The position numbers and the translations under genes were made by a program. 64,000 nt of DNA, taken from Sphagnum compactum (Eukaryota > Bryophyta > Sphagnopsida > Sphagnales). The notes beneath the pieces are model-generated. The model was not told the origin of the DNA. It ran no database searches and saw nothing but the letters and a program-made list of their open reading frames with translations. Below, in pieces: positions 12,780 to 22,242 of this stretch. Positions within the stretch are counted from its first letter, which is position 1; every line of letters begins with the position of its first letter. The DNA lies in the NCBI GenBank assembly GCA_965153455.1, contig OZ234493.1, positions 7,988,213-8,052,212 on the forward strand, in the 5' to 3' direction.

Positions 12780-14545
12780 CATGGAGGCATTTCCCCACTC
12801 GTAGGTTTTAATCACAAGCATGGTAGCCCAAGTGAAATTTAATGCATTAAGGTTAAGGAAATCAAATGAAAGAAAAAACAACCCATGTTTTAGTTCAAAT
12901 GTTGACCTTGGATAATTTTTGTGGAGTCAAATTTTAGGCCCATTGGCTCTTGATGAAAGGACATCCAATATTTGAAGAGATCGTGTGTTTAAGGTAGTGA
13001 GTGGAATCCATGTCAAAGTTTCAAATCCAATCAAAATGCTTTCAATGGTTGCACTAATGACAAGAATTGATATTCAAGCACTAAAACCATGAGGCATTGA
13101 CAAAAAATTGTATCCTTAACACGGGGAGGCTCAATGTTAAATGTGCTTATCCTAATCATTGGTAGACATAACACTTAACCTTATGCAGGCGTTGATTTCT
13201 ATTGAAATGTTAGTGATGTCAAGGAAAACACCTAGTTCAAGTTTTCTAGTGTAGGATGAAAGTTTCCGTTTTGTAGAATTGAATTACATTACATCGTACA
13301 ACTTCTTGTTGCATAAAGTTAGCAAAGTAGTGATTTCAAGTTTCAGCCACTCAATCATACCTCCTTTTCGATGAAGAAAAAATTTGAATTGATAAAGGAG
13401 TAACTAATAGTTTATAAAAACTTTTTTTTTTTTATAAACTAATGTTATAATAATTCGTTCTTGGATTAAAATTTAGTTGGGAAGAATGACATTTGAAATC
13501 ACGATTTCTGGCATGAGAAATCAACACTTTAACCAATTAAACTCTTTTTCCAAACATAATAAATCATCATAGATAATTTATCATGATCTTTTCATTAGAT
13601 TGGCTATATATGTTAGTATAAATCCAAAAGTCAAAATTATTTTTCCCAATTTCATTCAACTTTTACAAGGAAGAAAATGACATGAAGTCACAAGGTTAAT
13701 GTGGCTAATAGCCCTGCGCAATAAGGCAGTGCGGCTTTCTTTGCATCAAAAGGCACTTGGCAATAAAAAGGTTAGGCAACTTGTGACCTTGCATGTTTTG
13801 GTCCCATTATTGCATAATGACATCAAAACATGTGAGTCTAGATTTTTTTTAAGGCAAAGCCTTTCAACTTCTACTTACTATGTCAATAGAACCTCACTCC
13901 TTGTGTGGAACTAGGGCACCTAAAACGTCCACATGGCGCAACATATATAATCGTTTTTTTTGTTTTGCATTTGTCACTTTCCTATGTTTTCTTCAATTGT
14001 TCTTTTTCCAAAAAGGCACTAAACATTTTTTGGGGGGTCGTAACAACTATGTACAAAGGACCATTATTTTCCATTGAAACATTTGACATCCTTGGTATTC
14101 AACTAACAACAATGTTATGCCTCATTGTCATTTTATGTGAAAGTGGGGGAACGCCAAGAATGGTGGCCACATCAAATGAAGGTTTAATTAAAATTGGAGT
14201 TCCCCACAAAGATTCCAAGGTCAACCAAAAGACAATTTCCAATAATCAATCTTGGTATTTATCACCAAACCCACTATCCTCATGGAGGCTAGTAACAGGC
14301 CACCGGGATTGAGCCTGTTGGATACCAAAATCATTAAATGGGATATTCCCAAAAATGGGATATGCCTATTAGAAATGTTTGGAAGCATTAGTTATGGGTT
14401 AGTTGTGATTTTACGGTCTAACATCCAAGTTCATAAATATCATTATGTGGAGAGGGAACCACAAACCAAACAAGCCTCCATGTGTCATACCATGATGTTG
14501 CAACAACATTATCCCAACTTGTTACCAACATTAGTCATATAGGGT
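12780..14545 (+). pseudogene. gypsy protease and linker region, decayed
   Basis: This is the stretch between the zinc knuckle and the reverse transcriptase. Around 14070-14220 the frame reads FDILGIQLTTM and later IKIGVPHKDS, and 14270-14540 continues with a Trp/Pro-containing segment, consistent with the aspartic protease and spacer of this family. The catalytic D-S/T-G cannot be pointed to with confidence. An insertion with a tRNA-like segment sits at about 13390-13560, and 13680-13870 holds an unexplained stretch encoding repeated Leu/Lys/Arg. Confidence 0.45.
13488..13551 (-). repeat. tRNA-like (SINE-type) segment inside the gypsy element
   Basis: On the - strand the sequence has the order of a tRNA body: AGTTTAATTGGTTAAAG resembles a D arm with an A box, TTCTCATGCCAGAA an anticodon arm with CAT in its loop, and GTGATTTCAAATGTC a T arm with a B box. 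The acceptor stem is not convincing, so this is more likely a tRNA-derived SINE or relic than a working tRNA gene. It interrupts the gypsy protease-RT spacer. Confidence 0.4.
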
Positions 14546-15217
14546 GACCGACATACCCTATTGAACAACATCACATTGTTGGGGGTACTATATTTGGTTA
14601 GGATTAAGGGCCTATTGATTTGGTTATTTTACAATGGTTGTGCCAAGGTCTTTCACAAGTTGACACATGTCAAACACCTTTAGACCCTAAATTAGGCTTA
14701 TTTTGGGAATTGATTTAGATTTTACAATATTCGTAGGCTACACAAATGCGCCCATATGCATACTTGTTAAAAAATGTCCCACCATTTGAATAATCTCCAT
14801 TAGTTATGTTAGTAGGATTACAATAACTTTAGGTTTAGATCAACAAATTAATGTATATGTGAATGCTATAGTAGTCATTTTACATGCTCGTTAGTGCCAA
14901 TGAATGTGGATTAACCTAACACCACCATAGGTGATATAATGAACATATCAATTCATCTTTAGGTCACCTGCATGTTTAATGAATAACATACTAAATCCAT
15001 GACAACAGTCATGTTTAGATTGTCATGATGACCGACCACCTTTTGTTGTGGTCAATAAGGTTAGACTTCAATCTTCAACAACCCTATCCACATTTTTGAG
15101 TTTTCCCCTATGACATGCATTTTGTGATGGAGGCCAAAGGATGATTTGGGATTCTAATTCATTTAATGTGGAGGAGCCTAATGCGATGAAATTGATTTAA
15201 TAATTATAAAAGGTCAA

Positions 15218-16075
15218 ATGCATAAAACAAGATGGTTATTACATGATCACATTGGATGTTTTGCCTTTAGTTTGAAGGAATTAAGTCAATTAAAAAGACA
15301 AGTGGTCCCAATCATATCGAAAAATGGTAATCCAATTTTAGGCAACATTATAGGCTCAATGTGGTGGAAAGAACCTTGGTCCAAGCTTAAACAACAGAAT
15401 TGCTAGTTGTTAGATGCTAGTTTGGTAGAATTATTTAAATGTGGATATGCTTTAATAATAATGCTACTAGCCAATAAAGAAAATTTTGACAATTAAATAG
15501 AATATTAGCGCATGTGAAAGTTATTATCCAATGAACAAGTGAACACACTTTGAGAAATGTTCCATTCCGTTATTGGAGGATATTTTTGACACCTTTGGGC
15601 AAATCGGCCAAAGTTTTTAGCACCTTAAACTTGTGGTTTGGTTGCCAATGAAGGAGGGTGACAAGGTCAAGATAACATTTTGAGAGATAAATCATGATGG
15701 GAAGGATTGTTTATTATACCAATGGAAAATTTGCCCTTTGGTTTGAAAAATATCCTTGCAAAATTCCAAAAGATCATGGATTGGGTGTTAGTAGGTTTTA
15801 GTTTTACTAAGTGTTAAATAAATGATATCGTGTAGTCATCAATTTGGCATTATGTGATCATATGAAACACCTATAAAAGGTGTTTAGGAAGCTTAAAGAA
15901 CATAACCTCAAGCTTCTTCTAAGCAAATATTGATTTTTCCACACTTAGGTGCAATATTGAAGCATATGATTTATCTAGGTGGGTTGGTGGTTTAAAAGGC
16001 CAAGGTTGAAGCCATTTCATAAGTTCCCTAACCATTGGATGTTAGTCAATTGTGAACAATTTTGGGCTTGTGTCA
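15218..16075 (+). pseudogene. gypsy reverse transcriptase, decayed
   Basis: The open stretch at 15218-15406 reads LLHDHIGCFAFSLKELSQL, the segment just before the RT fingers. From 15660 on, frames read KEGDKVKITF, then MPFGLKNILAKFQKIMDWVL (palm), then the catalytic site, then VFRKLKEHNLKLLLSKY and a connection segment. The family's YIDD has become stop-I-N-D by T-to-A and G-to-A changes. RT copies the element RNA into DNA. Multiple frameshifts and stops leave no functional enzyme. Confidence 0.85.
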
Positions 16076-16119
16076 TTATTTTCATCAATTTATCAAAAAA
16101 AATAAAAACATCACCAAAC

Positions 16120-16640
16120 CTTTGATTTAGTTAACTTGGATCAACCAAAAGTACATTTGGGGTGAAACACATGAGTAAAGATGGTAGGAATTGAAGGATT
16201 GGTTCACTTTTATGCCCATTTAATTTGCAGCAATCCATTTGGTGCAACCTTTTTAATTATATATAGATTGAAACACCCCAAGCCTAGGGTTAGGAGCACA
16301 ACATTCACTTAACTTGACAATGATGGTTCAAACTTGGTTTACGCTAATCGGTCCTACAACAAGACAAAGGCAAAATATAGTTCATATGAGGGGGAATGCT
16401 TCATAATTGTTTAAGTTGTTTCATCATTTTAATGTTATCTTTATACTAGTTTTTTCACATTAGTTAAAGATCACCATCCACTCAAGTTTTTGTTCAAATT
16501 AAATTGTTTCACAAGAAAGTTAGCTAGGTGGGTTGTTATTTTGTAGGAATATGATTTTGACATATTTCATCGAATGGTAGGGTTAATCAAAACATCAATG
16601 GATTAAATTGAAATCCAAGTTCCAATGAGGAGGATACCAC
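16120..16640 (+). pseudogene. gypsy RNase H domain, decayed
   Basis: Following the RT, the + strand encodes LTWINQKYIWGE, then after several stops a tyrosine/serine-rich YSSYEGEC-like stretch (16375-16400). LVKDHHPLKFLFKL then corresponds to the family's TDHQPLKWL segment, and RKLARWVVIL and EYDFDIFHR close the domain. RNase H removes RNA from the RNA:DNA hybrid during replication. No long frame remains open. Confidence 0.8.
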
Positions 16641-16939
16641 TAGGGCTCAAAGGCAATACTAGGATGGCATGCCTTTACATAACTATGTACCTTTTTGGGG
16701 TGTTTTAGGGATGGACCTCATATTAACATGGGTAATAGGGGTTCTCAGGATGTGGACATTGAGTTAAAGGGAAATAACTTTAGACATACATGAAAATGTT
16801 ATTGCATATTTACAAATAGGTGAAGTTTTGGTTGAATTGACACCTAAAGAATGTGATCAAGTTATGCATAAGGCTAAAAAATTCAAGTGAAATTGTAATT
16901 CCTTCTCACAAGTGTGGATGTATGAAAAAATGCAAGTTA

Positions 16940-17840
16940 TGTTTTGCTTAGAACAATGTGAAGGCCTTGTGTAATATGCTCATGAACAATTGGGCCATTT
17001 TAAGGTTTGATGGACCTACAATTTGGTCCAAGTATATTGGTGGTGGGAGATGCAATTACAAGTTCAACAGTTTGTTTCCTGGTGTGTGATGTTTGACCAA
17101 TTGTGGGTGTCATTCAACACACTTGCATTTCACCTATAACCTTTGCCCATCATGGTTTGGATTTTGTCACCCATTGAATTTGATAATGCAACATAGCCAA
17201 TATGTTTTGGTTATGATTAAACAATTTTGAAATGACTAAAGTTGGTGCCATCACTGAATCGTAGTAGTCAAGGTGCTACCTATGTTTTTTTGGATAATGT
17301 ATTCATTAAGTTTGGGGCTCTAATCAAAGTACTAATGACCAAAATACAAAATTTTATTATGAATTCCAAGAGTTATGAATTAACACACTAATTGATCATT
17401 GCACAACTTCATGATATCATGTTGAAGTAGATGGGTTAGTTGAATAAATGGTGTAGATGGTGAAATCAGGTTTGCAAAAATATGGGTTCCAAAAGGGCCA
17501 TATTAGAGATTGGGATTTGTCAATATTATTGTTAGCCATGGGGTTATAGGTTTAATTAACAAGTTTTTTTAACATCTTTTTCACCATATTTTCTATTGTT
17601 TAATCATGAGTTTGAGTTACCAGCTTCAATATAACAAGATGCCATGGTAATAATGAAGTTAGATGATACAATTGTGTGGTTTTAGGCATGTGAACAATGA
17701 CCAACCTTGTTTTGACATGTAATGCCAATGGCTATGGAAAATCTAGTAATTGCTTAACATAAGGAAACATTACATTACGCCACTATTTGTGGAGGTGGTT
17801 ATCAACCTTGAGTTCATAAACAACACAAACTACATTGGAT
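16940..17840 (+). pseudogene. gypsy integrase, decayed, up to the CACTA insertion point
   Basis: A zinc-binding HHCC start is visible as CEGLV, stop, YAHEQLGHF. It is followed by YVLVMIKQF (core strand with the first catalytic Asp region), FLDNVFIKFGAL, the segment LIIAQLHD, VKSGLQKYGFQKGHIRDWDL, and then LVIA...HKETLHYATI and GGGYQP. This order matches the catalytic core and the post-core segment of this gypsy family. The frame breaks at TTGGAT (17835-17840), where the CACTA-like element begins, and resumes at 19596. Confidence 0.85.
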
Positions 17841-19595
17841 CATTAGAAAAAAATTGAAAATCAATGAGTGAATTTGAGACTCATTTATAATTGTAATGGC
17901 CACATGCGATTAAAAATAGCCTAGTTGCTTTGGACAAGTGTTATAAAACAATTAGTTGCAAAATATATGACATGGCCATGAAGTTGAAACTGTAGTTGCA
18001 AACCTTACAACTAGGCCAAAATTTCTCATCCATTGCCATGGATGATCTTTAGTATGACATGGAACCCCAATTTGTGACTACATTTGGGATAGTCACATGC
18101 TACCAAATGTGCCATTGATGGGTGGTTAGGATTTAACCACATGGTAATTTAAAAAGCCAATGGCCATAAAACATGTGACAATTTTCCATTTGTTCAAAAA
18201 AGATATATTATATACAGTAATTAAATATTAAAATTACAATTAAAATAATTATTTATTTTAAGTAATTAATTATAACCTATTCTAGGCTAAGCTAAGGTAA
18301 AATAGGTTAGCTAGCATAGGCTAAGTAGGTAGGTAGGATCCTATTTATTTTGTTGGGGGCAAGCCTTTTGATTGGTTCATCCCAAATGGCACATGCATTA
18401 TGTTTATAATGCATATTATGAATCTAGTCCATTCCTTCACCTACTTATTATACTTTACAAGTTTGAAATTGTAAACAAAAGACATGTGACAATTCTAATG
18501 AAAGGGAAATACTACAACACTACAACACTATCACATCTTTGTCTCATACAAAAACATTATCATATATTCACACAATAAAATATTTATTATTTTCACTAAC
18601 TATTTACTACCTATCCTACTTACTACCTACTACCTACAAATTAACCTACCATATTAATTAATCAATTAATATAAAAACATTATGACATATCCACAAAATA
18701 AAATACCTTTTGCTTAGCTTACTTACCTACGTACTACCTAATAGTACCCATCCTACTTATTACATATTACCTAGCCTAACTAATTAATTGATTAAGTACC
18801 TAACCTAATTAATTAATTAATTAGTATGAAAACATGATCACATATTCACACAATAAACTAATAAACCTACCTATTATCTAGTTTACCAATTAATTAATGA
18901 CCTAACCTACCAACTACCTACCCAACTTATGTAACCTAATTAGGTCTAACCTTCATAGCCTAGCCTATTATCTACACCTAATAAACTAGCCTACTATTAC
19001 TTAGGCCAATTAATTAAGTATGCAAGCTAGGCTAGGCTACCAATGTACATAGGCCTACTTAGTTTAATGTAACCTATTAAGCTTAGTTAGCTTAGTTTAC
19101 CAACTAGGGTATGATAACCTTTTCTAACAAACTATTAGCTATTAGATATTATATTATGGAAGACCCATGGATAATTGCAAAGAAGACCCATGGATGGGTA
19201 CATTGAAGGGATAATAATCCAATTGAAATAACAAAATTGTCCTATGTGGTCTATGTTTTTTTGTTCATGTGGTAGAATATACTATTGTAATTGAAAAACC
19301 TTTCATTTGTAGTTGCAAAAATAACTATATTATCATCCATTGATGAATGCAATCAAAATTGGATGACATTGTTCACTTTTCATTTACATTTTCAATGAAA
19401 ATCATATTAGTCGTAAGTTTCTACAACTAAAATTTGGTTCAACCCTTCCTATAGTTGCATATGCAACTACAACAAGTTGCAATTGCATGGACATGTAGGA
19501 CTAACACATTGCTAGTTGTAAAATCAGTTGGTTTGAACATTAGTCGCCTAGTAATCAAAAAAATATGGCCACAATGGACAACATTTCTTCTAGTG
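17841..19595. mobile_element. CACTA-like non-autonomous DNA transposon, 1.75 kb, nested in gypsy
   Basis: The left end CATTAGAAAAAA and the right end TTTCTTCTAGTG match the CACTAGAAGAAAA-type ends of plant CACTA (CMC) elements, with one change on the left. The subterminal regions are dense in TAGTTGCAA/TTGCAACTA motifs, as in family members. No transposase frame exists. The gypsy frame is continuous if the element is removed with one copy of GAT, and the - strand gypsy copy at 3.3 kb shows the uninterrupted site. One base at the right junction appears lost, because CTAGT is followed directly by GATGTGATT. Confidence 0.8.
18270..19100. repeat. Degenerate CTAC/CCTA low-complexity block inside the CACTA-like element
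   Basis: Short motifs such as CTACCTA, CCTAACC, TTAATTAATT and, on the opposite strand near 18300, TAGGTAGG recur irregularly for more than 800 bp with no fixed period. The same sequence type fills the interior of the second CACTA-like element at 35.64-35.88 kb. It is not the plant telomere repeat. Confidence 0.7.
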
Positions 19596-20090
19596 ATGTG
19601 ATTGTAAAGGGTGTTATTTTGCATGTGAATATGGTTTTTACCTCTTGAAATGTTGGTGTTGGAACGCCAAGATGGTTAAACATGAAAATACCACATGCAT
19701 AATTGCGCATTGTGTCATTTTTTTGATGTGAAATGGTTAAATTAACATGTTGTTAATGGTCAACTTTCTTGACCTCCAAGGTATGTTGTTGCGTGCAATC
19801 TTCAAGGACCGCCACTATGTTGATTTATGATCAATGTTCCCAAGGGTGGCATATGGAATATTTTATGCCCCCATTATAAGAAATATTGTTCGAAAAATGG
19901 TTTTACTTTTGGTGCACCAAGGAGATTGTAAACCTAGGTACCTATACCTATGGTTACATAAAAAGACTATCTTAATTTCTTTCTTTATGATGATTCACAA
20001 TTGATTATGGATTTGGGGGATAATAGTTAGGAGATTACTGATGGGGCACCTAGACTATTGATCCTTTCATCTTAAAAAAACTGAAGTGTC
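19596..20090 (+). pseudogene. gypsy C-terminus: post-integrase segment, PHD-like finger, Tudor-like tail
   Basis: After the CACTA insertion the + strand continues the gypsy frame as VIVKGVILHV, then LVLERQDG and HNCALCHF. At 19770-19860 it reads KVCCCVQ, then ATMLIYDQCSQGWHM and a PP motif. This spacing matches a C4HC3 PHD finger, with some cysteines changed to tyrosine; the other gypsy copy keeps the HMGC part. At 19980-20030 the reading FLYDDSQLIMDLGD resembles a Tudor-like strand. In the family such readers would bind histone tails; here the frame is broken and only ancestry can be claimed. Confidence 0.6.
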
Positions 20091-21129
20091 CATACATCGT
20101 GGATTTCATAACAAGTGTTATATGTTGTTATTTGGCTCAAGGAAACCTTAGCCCCAAATAAGGGGATGGTTTAAATATGATGCGCCAATTAAATTCTTTT
20201 AATGTTATTTTGTGAGATGTGTGAATAGTGATAGGTGTAGGTGCCAATATGATAGCACATGACAAATGCTTATATTGGTAGTCTAAACCAAAATTGATCA
20301 GCCATGTAAACCTTAAAACCATCAACTTGAAAAATTGAAATCTAAAAAATTAGACTTAACCCTAAAACCAAAATGTTTTTGTTTTAAAAATATGTTTAAA
20401 CCCTTTAAAACCCGAAATCAAGGTGTCATCCTTTTTATGAAAAGCACTAAACCTAGACCTAATGATTCTTCTTTAAAAAAAACCCCAACCCAACCAACAT
20501 TAATTTTTTCATAGCGGGTTGAAAAATAGTGAGGTGAACATAGAAACCCTTTTGCTATCATTTGACCAAATTAATTACAATTGGAATAGTGGGTGAGCAG
20601 AAGACATGGAACCGTACCCGTAGTAGTTCATATGGAATATGGTGTGTTCACCCTTTCATGGAGCATGTAATTTTAGTCCAATAGGTTCTACAAGTGAACG
20701 ACACACATGGAAATTAAAGAGATGGGATGACAATGAACTCGAAAACTTCTCAGGAAGTTGGATTGGGGAACTTCCTCAAAGAACAATGGATGAATTTTTT
20801 TAAAAAGTGATAGAGTATAGACATATGAACTATGAACCCATGGAACTTCCAAGGGGGTTGGGGACGCCGCAAGGAAGTTATATGCCAACTTGTTACCTCC
20901 CCTATTGAAATATTGGATTATGGTCTGGTGAACTTCCTTGGGAAGTTGGCCATTAGGCAATGGATGAACTGAAGGAATTTCTCAAAATGGGGGGAATAGA
21001 ACATTGGAGAACTCAGAGAAAGATGGCCACCATCTCCCTTTCCTTCAATTTGGACTTGGAGTCACATTTAATTCATTGCACCTGTCTAGTGTTTGCCCAA
21101 AAGGGGGGTGTCTGTCCTAGAAGGAATGA
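20091..21129. repeat. Gypsy-flanking DNA with recurring GAACTTCC/GGAAGTT palindromic motifs
   Basis: No gene is visible. Between 20744 and 20950 the motif AACTTCC or its complement GGAAGTT occurs seven times, for example GGGGAACTTCCTC, GGAACTTCCAAGG and GAACTTCCTTGGGAAGTTGG. CAATGGATGAA follows two of the clusters. This looks like partial foldback or tandem decay and could belong to an LTR of the gypsy element. Confidence 0.45.
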
Positions 21130-21745
21130 TTCTTTTACTGGCGATATTTCGCCAAATTTTGACCTGAAAAATATGGTTTCAACCTATACAAAGGATTATT
21201 TTTCATGCAAAAGAAAAAACCCAAATTTGCCAGATTTCAAAGGGAAAAAATCCAAACCACCAGATTTTTATGATAAGTTCCAGTAGGTAGCTAAGAATAT
21301 AGAAAGATTATATTTCTTTTATACTTTTGTATCTAATAAAGTTATTCATAAAGTCACCCTCACTTTCACCCCCTATCCCCTCTTTCAGTGATATCCTGAA
21401 AGTAATCAAATTTTATCAAATCTCAGTATGATTTGTTCGAGGGGTAATTATATTAGTTGTACAGGTAGGAGCAGTGAAAATATATGTAGCAGCAATGGAG
21501 GCGCTCAAAAAATAGGTTATGAAACTCAGTTTGGGTCCCAGTTATTTCGTATTATAAAATTTCATTCCCAGTTACGCATTTGAAGCCCTATTATGCCAAA
21601 ACTGGCGGTTCTCACCCCCTAATCGCCTGACTTCATGGATAACTTTAATATGTTGCCAAATTTGGTTACATTGTTTTCAGGATGATCACCACTTTGACTA
21701 CATTGCTAGATCTTGTAGTTTATGGTCACCAGTCTAGCAATATCG
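21130..21745. repeat. Fragments of the GATCGCCA-ended MITE family
   Basis: The sequence TTTCGCCAAATTTTGACC, then GCCAGATTTCAAAGG, GGTAGCTAAGAATATAGAA and, near 21650-21745, GCCAAATTTGG and GATGATCACCA repeats a unit found again at 52.05-52.57 kb and 54.75-54.96 kb. Parts are rearranged relative to those copies. Confidence 0.55.
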
Positions 21746-21914
21746 AACAAAAAAATAAAAATAAATCGATAAATAAATTGTTACTTCTAAAAATTACAAA
21801 TACCCTTTTACAAGAGTAATTCACCATTTAGTGGAAATCGGGCAGCCTTAAAATTTGGCTTGAAACAAGGCAAGACATTTGGGTAAGGTCCCACTTGTGT
21901 GGACCTTTTGCAAA

Positions 21915-21985
21915 TGTGGGACCTTAAAAAGGCCCTAAGGGTGTGGTACCTTAAAAAGGCCCTAAGGGTGTGGGACCTTCTCCCA
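21915..21985. repeat. 27-bp tandem repeat, about 2.6 copies
   Basis: TGTGGGACCTTAAAAAGG and the following CCCTAAGGG recur at 21915, 21942 and 21969 (the last is cut short). The array lies about 50-120 bp upstream of the NPF TATA box, so it is in that gene's proximal promoter region. Confidence 0.8.
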
Positions 21986-22032
21986 CCTCCCCTACACATA
22001 AGAATATTCCCCCCTACACAGCTGAATTCTCT

Positions 22033-22038
22033 TATATA
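22033..22038 (+). promoter_or_regulatory. TATA box of the NPF gene
   Basis: TATATA within CTTATATAGGA is followed about 30 bp later by the likely transcript start (near 22065), a GA-rich leader (22098-22130) and the start codon at 22243. This is the standard plant TATA-to-leader arrangement. It is inferred from position only. Confidence 0.55.
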
Positions 22039-22242
22039 GGACCATCATGAGTTGCCTTTTGCACGCTGAACAAATGTCGTGTAGTGAGCTCAGTCCTTGG
22101 GAGAGAGAGAGAGAGAGAGCCAGAGAGAGGGGAGTGGTGGTTTCATACAGACACAAAAAATATCACTGTTTTCTAGTACAAAGAAACTCCCAGCTAGCAG
22201 GAACATCTCATTGACCTCTTTTTTCTTCAGTGAGCTTGTACC

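Larger units (their letters stand above)
11500..20090 (+). mobile_element. Ty3/gypsy LTR retrotransposon, decayed, split by a CACTA-like insertion
   Basis: Gag, zinc knuckle, protease, reverse transcriptase, RNase H, integrase and a C-terminal PHD-like region follow one another on the + strand in the normal Ty3/gypsy order, each recognisable across frameshifts and stops. The RT catalytic YIDD has decayed to stop-I-N-D. Long terminal repeats were not found by eye; the LTRs are probably too decayed or lie outside these bounds. The element is interrupted at 17841-19595 by a DNA transposon and near 13.4-13.56 kb by a tRNA-like repeat. A second, partial copy lies at 2.84-4.01 kb on the opposite strand. 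Confidence 0.85.

Noticed and set aside
18270-19100. Interstitial telomere repeat
   Set aside because: CCTAA-containing words are present, but CCCTAAA does not occur as a tandem array; the text is aperiodic.
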